Below, piece after piece: positions 27,024 through 35,263 of a stretch of DNA of 64,000 bases; the first letter of the stretch is position 1, and each line of letters starts with the position of its first letter. The notes under the pieces were generated by a model that worked only from the letters and a program-made list of their open reading frames with translations, did not search any database and was not told where the DNA came from. A program made the position numbers and the translations under genes. The DNA comes from Hydrogenophaga sp. IBVHS2 (GTDB lineage: Bacteria > Pseudomonadota > Gammaproteobacteria > Burkholderiales > Burkholderiaceae_C). The stretch lies in NCBI RefSeq assembly GCF_002127215.1, contig NZ_NFUT01000001.1:744001-808000 (forward strand). Reading direction: 5' to 3'.

Positions 27024-28000
27024 AGCGCGTGCATGGCGGCCCGGACGGTGGACCCTTGCCCCGCTGGGATTTTTCGGTCAATACGAACCCGGTCGGGCCT
27101 TGCCCGCCAGCGGCCAGGGCGGTGCAGCGGGCCGACCGCAGCCGCTATCCCGATCCGGCCTACACCGCGCTGCGTGAGGCCCTGGGCCGCTTCCATGGCG
27201 TGCCGGCAGGCCGGGTGGTGGTGGGCGGCAGCGCCAGCGAACTGATCGTGCGCCTCACCCAGCGGGTGGTGCGCCGGGGTGTGCGTCGGGTGTGGTGGCC
27301 GCCGGCGTCCTACCGTGATTACGCCCACGCCGCCCACGCTGCCGGACTGGTGCATTCGGGCGCACCCGAGGCGGCTGGCCTGGCGTGGTTGTGCGAGCCC
27401 GCCAGTCCGACCGGCCAGCCCGAGCCGGCGCTGCGGCAGTGGGCCACCTGGCCAGGCCAGCGCGTGCTGGACGCCGCCTACGAGCCCCTGCGCCTGAGCG
27501 GCGCGTCCACCCTGGCCCCGTCCGATGCCGACCGCATCTGGCGGCTCTGGACCCCCAACAAGGCCCTCGGCCTGACCGGCGTGCGCGCCGCCTATGCCCT
27601 GGCACCGGCCGATGCCGCCGACGAGGTGCAGATGCTTGATGCAGCCGCCCCGTCGTGGGTGCTGGGCGCCGATGGCGTGGCCCTGCTCACGGCCTGGGTC
27701 TCCCCGCCGGTGCAGCGCTGGCTGGCAGAGGCCCGGTCGGTGCTGCGGCACTGGAAGGACCTGCAGCTGCATTGGCTGCACCAGCGCGGCTGGCAGACCC
27801 TGCCCAGCGACACCTCGTTTTTCTGCGTGCAGCCGCCGTATCCTCTGGACCTGCGTCATCTGCGGTCGCGCGGCATCGCGCTGCGCGACGCGTCGTCGCT
27901 GGGGATGCCCGGCTGGTGGCGCATGGCGGTGCTGCCGCCGGCGGCGACCCAGGCGCTGGCGCTGGCCCTGGCGGACGCACGGCCCGGAGTCGCCGCATGA
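27020..28000 (+). CDS. cobD: Threonine-phosphate decarboxylase (CobD/CobC type aminotransferase fold)
   Basis: A 326-residue PLP enzyme of the histidinol-phosphate-aminotransferase family that, in this context, decarboxylates L-threonine phosphate to aminopropanol phosphate for CbiB. Visible markers are WDFSVNTNPVGPCPPA at the start, RYPDPAYTALREALG, and the PLP lysine in LWTPNKALGLTG. It is slightly shorter than Salmonella CobD (364). The naming clashes between systems (called CobC in Pseudomonas numbering). It overlaps cbiB and cobQ by four bases on either side. An amino-acid aminotransferase role cannot be excluded from sequence alone. Confidence 0.88.
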   Translation: MKRVHGGPDGGPLPRWDFSVNTNPVGPCPPAARAVQRADRSRYPDPAYTALREALGRFHGVPAGRVVVGGSASELIVRLTQRVVRRGVRRVWWPPASYRDYAHAAHAAGLVHSGAPEAAGLAWLCEPASPTGQPEPALRQWATWPGQRVLDAAYEPLRLSGASTLAPSDADRIWRLWTPNKALGLTGVRAAYALAPADAADEVQMLDAAAPSWVLGADGVALLTAWVSPPVQRWLAEARSVLRHWKDLQLHWLHQRGWQTLPSDTSFFCVQPPYPLDLRHLRSRGIALRDASSLGMPGWWRMAVLPPAATQALALALADARPGVAA

Positions 28001-29529
28001 CGGCGCGCTGCGTCATGGTGCTGGGCACCACCAGCGGCGCCGGCAAGAGCTGGCTGGCCACCGCGCTGTGCCGCCACTACGCCCGGCAGGGCCTGAAGGT
28101 GGCGGCTTTCAAGGCCCAGAACATGAGCAACAACGCCCGGGTGGTGGCCGGTGGCGAGATCGGATCGGCCCAGTACTTCCAGGCGCTGGCGGCGCGGGCC
28201 GAGCCCGATGTGCGCATGAACCCGCTGCTGCTCAAGCCCGAGGCCGACACCCGCAGCCAGGTGGTGCTGCTCGGCCAGGTGAGCCGGTCCCTGTCGGACA
28301 TGCCCTGGCGCGGCCGCAGCCTGCATGTGTGGCCGGCCATCGCCCAGGCGCTGGACGCGCTGCGGGCGGAGAACGATGTGGTCGTGATCGAAGGCGCCGG
28401 TTCGCCGGCCGAGATCAACCTGATGGACAGCGACATCGTCAACCTGCGGGTGGCGCGCCATGCCGAAGCCCGCTGCCTGCTGGTCACCGACATCGATCGC
28501 GGCGGGGCCTTTGCCCACCTGTACGGCACCTGGGCCCTGCTGCCCGAGGCCGACCGCGCCCGCATCGACGGCTTCGTGCTCAACCGCTTCCGGGGCGATG
28601 CCAGCCTGCTGGCGCCCGGCCCCGAGCAGCTGCAGCAGCTCACCGGCGTGCCCACGGTGGCGGTGCTGCCGATGTGGTGGCAGCACGGCCTGCCCGAGGA
28701 GGATGGCGTGTATGACTTGGCCCCCACGCTCGGCACTGGCGTGTCCTCGCTGCCCCCCGGGGGGGCGCGTTCCGCCTTGGGGCGGCCCGGCGGCGGAACT
28801 GTGTCTCTCACCGTCGCGGTGGTGGCCTGCCCGCGCATCAGCAACCTCGACGAATTCCAGCCGCTGCGCAACCTGCCCGGCGTGCGCCTGGTCTGGGCCC
28901 GCAGCCCGGCCGACTGCGCCGGGGCCGACTGGATCATCCTGCCCGGCAGCAAGGCCACCGCCAGCGACCTGGCCTGGTTGCGCGAGCAGGGCCTGGACCG
29001 GGCGGTGGCCGCCCATGCCGAGGCCGGCCGGCCCGTGCTGGGCATCTGCGGCGGGCTGCAGATGCTGGGCGAGGCCCTGATCGACACCCACGGCATCGAC
29101 GGCAACGCGCCGGGCTTGGGCCTGCTGCCGCTGGTGACCACCTTCGAGCCCGCCAAGACGGTGCGCCGCACCGAGGCCACCCTGGGCGACTGCGCCGGCA
29201 CCCATGCCTCGCCCTGGTCGGCGCTGAGCGGCGTGACGGTGGCCGGCTACGAGATCCACCACGGCCAGACCGCGCTGCACCCGGCCCTGCAGGCGGCCGG
29301 GCAGACCACCATCGAGGTGCTGCCGGGCCTGGCCTGGATGCACCCGCGCGGCCATGTGCTGGGCCTGTACCTGCACGGCCTGTTCGAGGACGCACGGGTG
29401 CTGAGCGCCCTGTTCGGCGAGGGCGCCCGCGGCCTGGAGCCGGTGTTCGACGGACTGGCCGACTTCATCCAGACCCATTTCCAGCCCGGTGTGCTGGACC
29501 GACTCATCCTTCCCTCAGACCCCCCATGA
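27997..29529 (+). CDS. cobQ: Cobyric acid synthase CobQ/CbiP
   Basis: A 510-residue glutamine-dependent amidotransferase that amidates four side chains of adenosylcobyrinic acid a,c-diamide. The N-terminal domain has the P-loop-like GTTSGAGKSW, then FKAQNMSNNA and GAGSPAEINL. The C-terminal triad-type glutaminase has its nucleophile C351 in PVLGICGGLQML and LYLHGLFED at the end. Between the two domains lies an unusual glycine/proline-rich stretch (about residues 240-267) encoded by a hairpin-rich insertion, described separately. The reading frame is intact through it. It overlaps cobD and cobT by four bases. Confidence 0.94.
   Translation: MTARCVMVLGTTSGAGKSWLATALCRHYARQGLKVAAFKAQNMSNNARVVAGGEIGSAQYFQALAARAEPDVRMNPLLLKPEADTRSQVVLLGQVSRSLSDMPWRGRSLHVWPAIAQALDALRAENDVVVIEGAGSPAEINLMDSDIVNLRVARHAEARCLLVTDIDRGGAFAHLYGTWALLPEADRARIDGFVLNRFRGDASLLAPGPEQLQQLTGVPTVAVLPMWWQHGLPEEDGVYDLAPTLGTGVSSLPPGGARSALGRPGGGTVSLTVAVVACPRISNLDEFQPLRNLPGVRLVWARSPADCAGADWIILPGSKATASDLAWLREQGLDRAVAAHAEAGRPVLGICGGLQMLGEALIDTHGIDGNAPGLGLLPLVTTFEPAKTVRRTEATLGDCAGTHASPWSALSGVTVAGYEIHHGQTALHPALQAAGQTTIEVLPGLAWMHPRGHVLGLYLHGLFEDARVLSALFGEGARGLEPVFDGLADFIQTHFQPGVLDRLILPSDPP
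28716..28796 (+). repeat. GC-rich double-hairpin element inserted in frame in cobQ
   Basis: Within cobQ the DNA changes character: a stretch beginning about GGCCCCCACGCTCGGCACTG leads to CCCCCC/GGGGGGG (28753-28765) and then CCGCC-TTGG-GGCGG (28772-28785). It encodes a low-complexity PTLGTGVSSLPPGGARSALG-type linker between the synthetase and glutaminase domains, a place where I expect only a short linker. From memory, very similar GC-rich units recur between genes in Comamonadaceae, so this may be a dispersed REP-like element that landed in frame. Only one copy is seen here, so the repeat status is inference. Confidence 0.55.
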
Positions 29530-30593
29530 CCGACGACGCCCTGCTCATTCCCCCGATTGCCGATCTGACCGACGAGGCGCTGGCCGCCGACCTGCAGCAC
29601 CGGATCGACAACAAGACCAAGCCGCCCGGATCGCTCGGCCGCATCGAGGCCCTGGCGGTGCGCATCGGCACCATCCTGGGCACCACTTCGCCGGTGCTGG
29701 AGCAACCCCAGATGCTGGTCTGCGCCGGCGACCATGGACTGGCCGCGCGCGGCACCTCGGCCTTTCCGTCCGACGTGACCTGGCAGATGGTCGAGAACTT
29801 CCTGGCCGGTGGTGCGGCCGTCAGCGTGCTGGCCCGCCAGCACGGCATCGGTCTGACGGTGGTCGATTGCGGCATGCGCCGCGAGCTGCCGGCCCGACCG
29901 GGTCTGGTGGTGGCCCGCGTGGGCCCGGGCACCCGCGATGCGCTGGACGGCCCGTCCATGAACCGCACCGAATGCGCCCAGGCCATCGCGCAGGGCAGGG
30001 CGGTGGTGCGCGGCCTGCCCGGCAACGCGCTGCTGCTCGGCGAGATGGGCATCGGCAACACCTCGGCCGCTTCCCTGCTGCTGGCGCGCCTGGCGGGGCT
30101 GGATGTGGCCGACGTCACCGGTGCCGGCACCGGCCTGGATGCCGACGGGGTGCAGCGCAAGATCGGCATCCTGCGCGCCGTGCTGGCCCGCCACCCCGGG
30201 GCCGTGGAGCCGCTGCAGGCCCTGGCGGCCTTCGGCGGCTTCGAGATCGCCACGCTGGTGGGCGCCGTCATCGAGGCGGCCCTGCAGCGCCGGGTCATCG
30301 TGGTCGACGGGTTCATCGCCTCATCGGCCGTGATGGTGGCTGCCGCCCTTCAGCCGTGCGTTCTGCAGCGCTGCGTGTTCGCGCACCGATCGGGCGAGCG
30401 GGGTCATGCACTGATGCTCTCGCACCTGAAGGCCGAGCCGCTGCTCGACCTGGGCCTGCGGCTGGGCGAAGGCTCCGGCGCGGCCCTGGCGTGGCCCCTG
30501 CTGGAAAGCGCCTGCGTGATCCTGCGCGAGATGGCCAGCTTCGAGGCGGCCGGCGTGTCGCGCAGCGAGGTGGCGGAGCCGGCCCGGCCATGA
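29526..30593 (+). CDS. cobT: Nicotinate-nucleotide--dimethylbenzimidazole phosphoribosyltransferase
   Basis: A 355-residue enzyme that makes alpha-ribazole phosphate, the lower-ligand nucleotide of B12. Signatures: NKTKPPGSLGRIEALA, VCAGDHGLAARGTSAFP, LLLGEMGIGNTSAASLLL, GAGTGLD, and the C-terminal GEGSGAALAWPLL carrying the catalytic glutamate region. Length matches the family (about 350). ATGA overlaps join it to cobQ and cobS. Its presence implies the organism can build a nucleotide loop on incomplete corrinoids. Confidence 0.95.
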   Translation: MTDDALLIPPIADLTDEALAADLQHRIDNKTKPPGSLGRIEALAVRIGTILGTTSPVLEQPQMLVCAGDHGLAARGTSAFPSDVTWQMVENFLAGGAAVSVLARQHGIGLTVVDCGMRRELPARPGLVVARVGPGTRDALDGPSMNRTECAQAIAQGRAVVRGLPGNALLLGEMGIGNTSAASLLLARLAGLDVADVTGAGTGLDADGVQRKIGILRAVLARHPGAVEPLQALAAFGGFEIATLVGAVIEAALQRRVIVVDGFIASSAVMVAAALQPCVLQRCVFAHRSGERGHALMLSHLKAEPLLDLGLRLGEGSGAALAWPLLESACVILREMASFEAAGVSRSEVAEPARP

Positions 30594-31399
30594 TCCAGGC
30601 GGTGCGCCACTTCCTGCTGGCACTCCAGTTCTTCACCCGCATCCCGGTCACCGGGCGGCTGGCGCAATGGGTGGGCTACAGCCCCGAGATGCTGCGCGCC
30701 AGCACCGCGCATTTCCCGGGGGTGGGCTGGCTGGTGGGCTCCTTGAGCGCGGCGGTGCTGGCCGGCCTGCTGGCCCTGCTGCCCGATGTGCCCGCCGCAC
30801 CCTGGGTGGCGGCGGTGGGCTGCACCGTGTTCAGCGTGCTGCTGACCGGGGCGTTCCACGAGGACGGGCTGGCCGATCTGGCCGACGGGCTGGGTGGCAG
30901 CCACGACCGGGAACGCGCGCTGGACATCATGAAGGACTCGCGCATCGGCAGTTTCGGCGCCATTGCGCTGGTGCTGGCCCTGCTGGGCAAGGTGGCCTTG
31001 CTGGCGCTGCTGGCCCAGGCCGATGCGGTGCTGGTGGTGACGGCCTGCTGGCTGGCCCATGTGGTCTCGCGCACCGCCCCGCTGTTCATCATCCGAACCT
31101 TGCCCCATGTGGGCGACACGCCGCGTTCCAAGAGCAAGCCGCTGGCCGACCGCATCGGCATGCCCAGCCTGCTCGCGGGTCTGGCGTGGTGTGTGGCTGC
31201 CCTGGCCCTGGCGGGCTGGTGGTGGGCCAGTGGCCTCTGGCTGGCGGGCGTGGCCGGCGCGCTGCTCGGCCTGGGCTGGATGTGGCGACTCCTGGCGCGG
31301 CGGCTGCAGGGCTTCACCGGCGACGGCCTGGGGGCCACCCAGCAGGTCTGCGAGGTCGGCTTCCTGCTGGGCATCGCGCTGGTGCTGGGGGCCGCATGA
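30590..31399 (+). CDS. cobS: Adenosylcobinamide-GDP ribazoletransferase (cobalamin synthase)
   Basis: An inner-membrane enzyme of 269 residues that joins adenosylcobinamide-GDP to alpha-ribazole (phosphate). The family's metal-binding motif is HEDGLADLADGLGG, followed by MKDSRIGSFGAIALVL and SRTAPL. Several hydrophobic helices are evident. The N-terminus FLLALQFFTRIPV is characteristic. It overlaps both neighbours by four bases. With CobU, CobT and the CobC phosphatase it completes the nucleotide-loop pathway. Confidence 0.95.
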   Translation: MIQAVRHFLLALQFFTRIPVTGRLAQWVGYSPEMLRASTAHFPGVGWLVGSLSAAVLAGLLALLPDVPAAPWVAAVGCTVFSVLLTGAFHEDGLADLADGLGGSHDRERALDIMKDSRIGSFGAIALVLALLGKVALLALLAQADAVLVVTACWLAHVVSRTAPLFIIRTLPHVGDTPRSKSKPLADRIGMPSLLAGLAWCVAALALAGWWWASGLWLAGVAGALLGLGWMWRLLARRLQGFTGDGLGATQQVCEVGFLLGIALVLGAA

Positions 31400-31965
31400 A
31401 CCTCTGGCTGCTGCGCCATGCACAGGTCGATCTGCCGCCGGGCCTGTGCTACGGCAGCACCGACGCCCTGGCCCTGGCCGGCGCCACGGCGGGCGCGGCC
31501 TTCGATCTGGCACAGGTGCTGCCGGCCCGTCCCGGCCTGCTGTGGATGTCGGGCCTGCAGCGCACCCACCAGCTGGCGCAAGCCCTGCGGCGGCACCGGC
31601 CCGATCTGCCCGAGCCTCGGGCGGACCTGCGCCTGAACGAAATGCACTTCGGCCAGTGGGAGCAGCAGCCCTGGGATGCCATACCGCGCCCGGCCTTCGA
31701 CGACTGGATGGCCGACTTCGCGCACCACCGCTTCGGCGGCCAGGAATCGACCCAGGCGGTGATCGACCGGGTGGCGGCCGCGCTGGCCGACACCCGCGCG
31801 GCGCTGGCGAAGGCCGGCAGCAGCCACGCGGTGTGGGTGACCCATGCCGGCGTGATCCGTGCCGCGCAGTTCATCCGGACCCATGGTCACCGCACGGTGG
31901 CCGATGCCGGCGAGTGGCCCCAGGAAGCGCCGGCACCCGGCGGCTGGATGCTGCTGCGCTGGTGA
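31396..31965 (+). CDS. cobC: Alpha-ribazole phosphatase-like histidine phosphatase
   Basis: A 189-residue phosphoglycerate-mutase-fold phosphatase. The N-terminal RHG motif appears as LLRHAQ (H8), a common variant, and the second histidine is in WVTHAGVIRA. In this operon the likely substrate is alpha-ribazole 5'-phosphate or adenosylcobalamin phosphate. The central glutamate segment LNEMHFGQWE fits the family. It is the last gene of the cobalamin run; nth converges on it from the other strand 15 bases beyond the stop, and I see no intrinsic terminator between them. Confidence 0.87.
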   Translation: MNLWLLRHAQVDLPPGLCYGSTDALALAGATAGAAFDLAQVLPARPGLLWMSGLQRTHQLAQALRRHRPDLPEPRADLRLNEMHFGQWEQQPWDAIPRPAFDDWMADFAHHRFGGQESTQAVIDRVAAALADTRAALAKAGSSHAVWVTHAGVIRAAQFIRTHGHRTVADAGEWPQEAPAPGGWMLLRW

Positions 31966-31980
31966 GCGCCCGACGCGACG

Positions 31981-32616
31981 TCAGGCCCGCGTCTTGTCCT
32001 TGAAGCCGCACAGGTGCGACACCCGGCAGTCCGGGCACTGCGGCTTGCGGGCCTGGCACACGTAACGGCCGTGCAGGATCAGCCAGTGGTGCGAATCCAC
32101 GGCGTATTCGGCCGGCACGCGCTTCTCCAGCTGCAGTTCCACCGCCAGCGGCGTCTTGCCCCGGGCCAGGCCGGTGCGGTTGCTCACGCGGAAGATGTGG
32201 GTGTCCACCGCCATGGTGGGCTGGCCGAAGGCCACGTTGAGCACCACGTTGGCGGTCTTGCGGCCCACGCCGGGCAGGGCTTCGAGTGCTTCCCGAGTGG
32301 CCGGCACTTCGCCGCCGTGCTGCTCCACCAGGATGCGGCAGGTCTCCATCAGGTGTCGCGCCTTGCTGCGGTACAGGCCGATGGTGCGGATGTAGGACTC
32401 CAGCCCCTCCAGGCCCAGGTCCAGGATGGCCTGCGGCGTGTTCGCCACCGGGAACAGCCTGCGGGTGGCCTTGTTCACGCCCACATCGGTCGCCTGGGCC
32501 GACAGCAGCACGGCGGCCAGCAGCTCGAAAACGCTGGTGTATTCCAGCTCGGTCTGCGGTTGCGGATTGGCCTCGCGCAGGATGGCAAAGAACGACTCGA
32601 TCTGTGTGCGGTTCAT
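31981..32616 (-). CDS. nth: Endonuclease III
   Basis: A 211-residue base-excision repair glycosylase/AP lyase that removes oxidised pyrimidines. It has the helix-hairpin-helix LPGVGRKTANVV with the catalytic lysine, the catalytic aspartate in VDTHIFRV, and the C-terminal [4Fe-4S] ligand set with cysteines spaced as in Nth (C-x6-C-x2-C-x5-C in CQARKPQCPDCRVSHLC). Length equals E. coli Nth (211). The start is set by the conserved MNRTQIESFFAILRE. A TAGACT -10-like hexamer (32625-32630) ends eight bases upstream with no Shine-Dalgarno. Confidence 0.95.
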   Translation of the reverse strand: MNRTQIESFFAILREANPQPQTELEYTSVFELLAAVLLSAQATDVGVNKATRRLFPVANTPQAILDLGLEGLESYIRTIGLYRSKARHLMETCRILVEQHGGEVPATREALEALPGVGRKTANVVLNVAFGQPTMAVDTHIFRVSNRTGLARGKTPLAVELQLEKRVPAEYAVDSHHWLILHGRYVCQARKPQCPDCRVSHLCGFKDKTRA

Positions 32617-32693
32617 GGGCGCGCAGTCTAGCCCGCTGCGGAGGCCCGCGCAGATTGGCGACAATGGCGGTTTTCCATCTGCCGATCCCCGCC

Positions 32694-33896
32694 ATGCCGT
32701 TCACCACGCCGTTTGCCGATCGACTCAACAACGTCGAGACCTCCGCCATCCGCGAACTCTTCAAGCTGCTGGGCAAGCCCGGCATCATCAGCTTTGCCGG
32801 CGGCTTTCCGGACAGCGCGCTGTTCGACGTGGACGGCATCCGTTCGGCGGTGGATGCGGCACTGACCCATGAGCCCGGTGCCGCCCTGCAGTACGGCGCG
32901 ACCGAGGGCTACCAGCCGCTGCGCGAGCAGATCGCCGGCTTCATGGCGTCCAAGGGCGCAACGGGCGTGGCATCGAGCGACCTGATCGTGACCACCGGCA
33001 GCCAGCAGGCGCTGGACCTGCTGGGCAAGACCCTCATTTCCCCCGGCGACAAGGTCATCGTCGAAGGTCCCACCTTCCTGGCCACCATCCAGTGCTTCCG
33101 CCTGTATGGCGCCGAGCTGATCACCGTGCCGGTGGACGGGCAGGGTGCCCGCACCGACGTGCTGGAGTCCCTGATCGCCGAGCACAAGCCCAAGTTCGTC
33201 TACCTGATCCCCACCTTCGGCAACCCGAGCGGCGCCCTCATGAGCCTGGAGCGCCGCCAGGCGGTGCTGGAGATGGCCGTGCGGCACGACACGCTGATCG
33301 TGGAAGACGATCCCTACGGCGACCTGTTCTTCGGCGAGGCCCCGCCGCCCAGCCTGCTGGCGCTGGCCGACAGCGTGCCGGGATCACGTGACCGGCTGGT
33401 GCACTGCGGTTCGCTGAGCAAGGTGCTCAGCCCGGGTCTGCGGGTGGGCTGGATGGTGGCGCCGCAGGAACTGCTGGCCAAGGCCACCATGTGCAAGCAG
33501 TTCAGCGATGCCCACACCAGCACCTTCGCCCAGGCCACCGCCGCCCGTTATCTGGCTGCCGGCGGCATGCCGCGCACCCTGGCCCAGGTGCGCAGCGTCT
33601 ATGCCGAGCGCGCCGGCACCATGGCCCAGGCCCTGCGGGAGCACCTGGGCGGGGCCATCGAGTTTGTCGAGCCGCAGGGCGGCCTGTTCATCTGGGCCCG
33701 CCTGACCGGTGAAGGCGGTCGGGTGGCCGACGGAGCCGCCCTGGCCAGGGCCGCCATCGAGCGGGGGGTGGCCTTTGTGCCGGGGGCGCCTTTTTACGCC
33801 CGCGATCCGGATGCCGCCACCCTGCGCCTGAGCTTTGCCACCGCGCCGGTCGATCAGATCCGGGAGGGTGTCCGCCGGCTGGCCATGGCGGTCTGA
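32694..33896 (+). CDS. PLP-dependent aminotransferase (2-aminoadipate / MocR-like class I)
   Basis: A 400-residue fold-type I aminotransferase of the group that includes LysN 2-aminoadipate aminotransferase and the catalytic half of MocR regulators. Markers: ISFAGGFPDSALFD, LQYGATEGYQPLREQIA, TTGSQQALDLLGK, YLIPTFGNPSGA, VEDDPYGDLFF, and the PLP lysine K243 in GSLSKVLSPGLRVGW. No DNA-binding domain is present. Substrate is unknown; branched or aromatic amino acids and 2-aminoadipate are typical. A GACAAT -10-like hexamer lies about 28 bases upstream, in the short divergent region shared with nth. A start ten codons earlier is also open. Confidence 0.88.
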   Translation: MPFTTPFADRLNNVETSAIRELFKLLGKPGIISFAGGFPDSALFDVDGIRSAVDAALTHEPGAALQYGATEGYQPLREQIAGFMASKGATGVASSDLIVTTGSQQALDLLGKTLISPGDKVIVEGPTFLATIQCFRLYGAELITVPVDGQGARTDVLESLIAEHKPKFVYLIPTFGNPSGALMSLERRQAVLEMAVRHDTLIVEDDPYGDLFFGEAPPPSLLALADSVPGSRDRLVHCGSLSKVLSPGLRVGWMVAPQELLAKATMCKQFSDAHTSTFAQATAARYLAAGGMPRTLAQVRSVYAERAGTMAQALREHLGGAIEFVEPQGGLFIWARLTGEGGRVADGAALARAAIERGVAFVPGAPFYARDPDAATLRLSFATAPVDQIREGVRRLAMAV

Positions 33897-35054
33897 TCAG
33901 TGCGCCGGCACCGTGGCGAGGGGGCTCTGCCAGGTCGGCAGGGGTTCCTCGGTTGCGGCCCGGCCCGGTTCACGACCGCCCCACTGCGGGCCGGGAGGCA
34001 CACCGGGGCCCATCAGTTCGCCCAGCCGACCCCGCAGGCCCAGGTCGGTCCATCTGCCGGTGGCGATGTCCAGCCGCACCATCCCGTGGGCTGTGGCCAG
34101 GAAAAGGGCCCCGTCCATGGCCGGCATCATGGCCAGCACCCGGTCATGCACCGACCGGGATGGCATGAGCGGCATCGACTCCAGGGCCACCGCATGCTCC
34201 CCCGAGAGCAGGTCGCAGCTGTGCAGCCGGTTGTCGGCCGCCGTCCAGTGGATGCGGCCGTCCATGTGGGTGACCGCACCGCGTGACAGCGATGGCAGGC
34301 CCAGACGCACCAGCAGGGCGGAGGCCCCGGTGTCGGGCTGGATGCGGTAGAGGTCTCCCTGCACATCGACGCCGTACAGCAGTCCGTCCGGGGCTGCATC
34401 CAGCGCCACGATCCGGCGTCGCTGGGCCAGGATGCCGATCCAGATCGTGTTGCCATTGATCGGGTCGATACGGAGCAGGTGCTGTCCGCTGACACCGAAA
34501 AACTCCCGGGTGTGCGATCTGGCCACCGCCGACAGGGGCGTGTCGGGCCGGCACATCTCGAAGTGTTCTGCCGTTTCCATGCACAGCAGCGCCAGCCCGT
34601 TGGATGCGGTCAGGCAGTAGCGTTCGGTCACGGTGGACTCGATGCGGAAGCCTGCCCGCAACCGAAGCCCTTCCGGGGTGGCCTCGATGGCGATGCTCAG
34701 CACGCCTGAGCAGGAAGCACCGGCGGAGTCGCTCAGGTTGAGGATGAACGCCTCCTCCACCGGGCCACGGGCGGCCGCGTGCCAGGTCACCGGACCACGG
34801 CAGGCGTGGTAATGAAAACGCCCGTCCTTCTCCACCTGAAGTTCACCGTGAAGTCCGCACAGCGGATGGCCGGGAGAGCAGGCCGACGATCCGAACCAGA
34901 TGCCGGTGACACACCGGGTGCCGCCGTCGATCGTCGCCTGCCGGGGCAGCAGGCTGCCCGAAAGGGCGCAGCCTGTCTGTGCGGCATCCACGGCAAAGGG
35001 CGAGCGGGGAAAGGTGCGGGACGTGGGAGAAGTGGTGGCGGCAGAACTACTCAT
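33897..35054 (-). CDS. Hypothetical protein with VCBS-like and propeller-like segments
   Basis: A 385-residue protein I cannot assign. There is no signal peptide or membrane segment. The region of about 60-125 has a beta-sandwich look: [42 protein letters not shown]. This is the pattern of VCBS or cadherin-like repeat units. The region of about 195-370 has repeated '[11 protein letters not shown]', '[13 protein letters not shown]', 'HSCDLLSGE', and '[15 protein letters not shown]' units like PQQ/WD propeller blades. The start follows AGGAG at good spacing. Its stop abuts the aminotransferase stop. It reads like a modern accessory gene amid housekeeping genes; function unknown. Confidence 0.7.
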   Translation of the reverse strand: MSSSAATTSPTSRTFPRSPFAVDAAQTGCALSGSLLPRQATIDGGTRCVTGIWFGSSACSPGHPLCGLHGELQVEKDGRFHYHACRGPVTWHAAARGPVEEAFILNLSDSAGASCSGVLSIAIEATPEGLRLRAGFRIESTVTERYCLTASNGLALLCMETAEHFEMCRPDTPLSAVARSHTREFFGVSGQHLLRIDPINGNTIWIGILAQRRRIVALDAAPDGLLYGVDVQGDLYRIQPDTGASALLVRLGLPSLSRGAVTHMDGRIHWTAADNRLHSCDLLSGEHAVALESMPLMPSRSVHDRVLAMMPAMDGALFLATAHGMVRLDIATGRWTDLGLRGRLGELMGPGVPPGPQWGGREPGRAATEEPLPTWQSPLATVPAH

Positions 35055-35184
35055 GGGCAACTCCTGACGGGGGTCCACGGTGGGGCGGGTCGATGTTGGT
35101 CTGCCGGCCGAGGGCCGGAAGGGCGCTGTGTCTTCACGTCGATCACACCCTTGGTCACCAGTGTTCCCCCCTGGGCAGGGTAAT

Positions 35185-35208
35185 CAAATACTTCAACGGA
35201 AGTATTTG
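35185..35208. promoter_or_regulatory. Perfect inverted repeat in the uvrB / orphan divergent region
   Basis: CAAATACTTC, an AACG loop, then GAAGTATTTG: ten-base arms with no mismatch. The stretch is AT-rich compared with its surroundings and lies between the divergent orphan gene and uvrB. It could be an operator for either gene. It is followed by CTGTACAG, which lacks the eight-base spacer of the usual LexA box. The 209-base gap otherwise shows nothing I can assign apart from a CACAAT hexamer (35252-35257) just before uvrB. Confidence 0.5.
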
Positions 35209-35263
35209 TCCTGTACAGCCCGCGATTGCTCGGGGGAACAGGACCTTCCGGCACAATTTGCCC

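Noticed and set aside
18353..31965. Region as a horizontally acquired island
   Set aside because: Base composition and codon use look like the neighbours, there are no flanking repeats or mobility genes, and the order resembles other Comamonadaceae cobalamin clusters as I remember them.
33897..35054. Orphan gene as a secreted adhesin because of the VCBS-like region
   Set aside because: No signal peptide, no type I or II secretion signal and no repeat array are visible; the match covers one unit only.
35211..35218. CTGTACAG upstream of uvrB as a LexA box
   Set aside because: The usual LexA box is CTGT-N8-ACAG; here the halves touch with no spacer, so SOS control is not supported.
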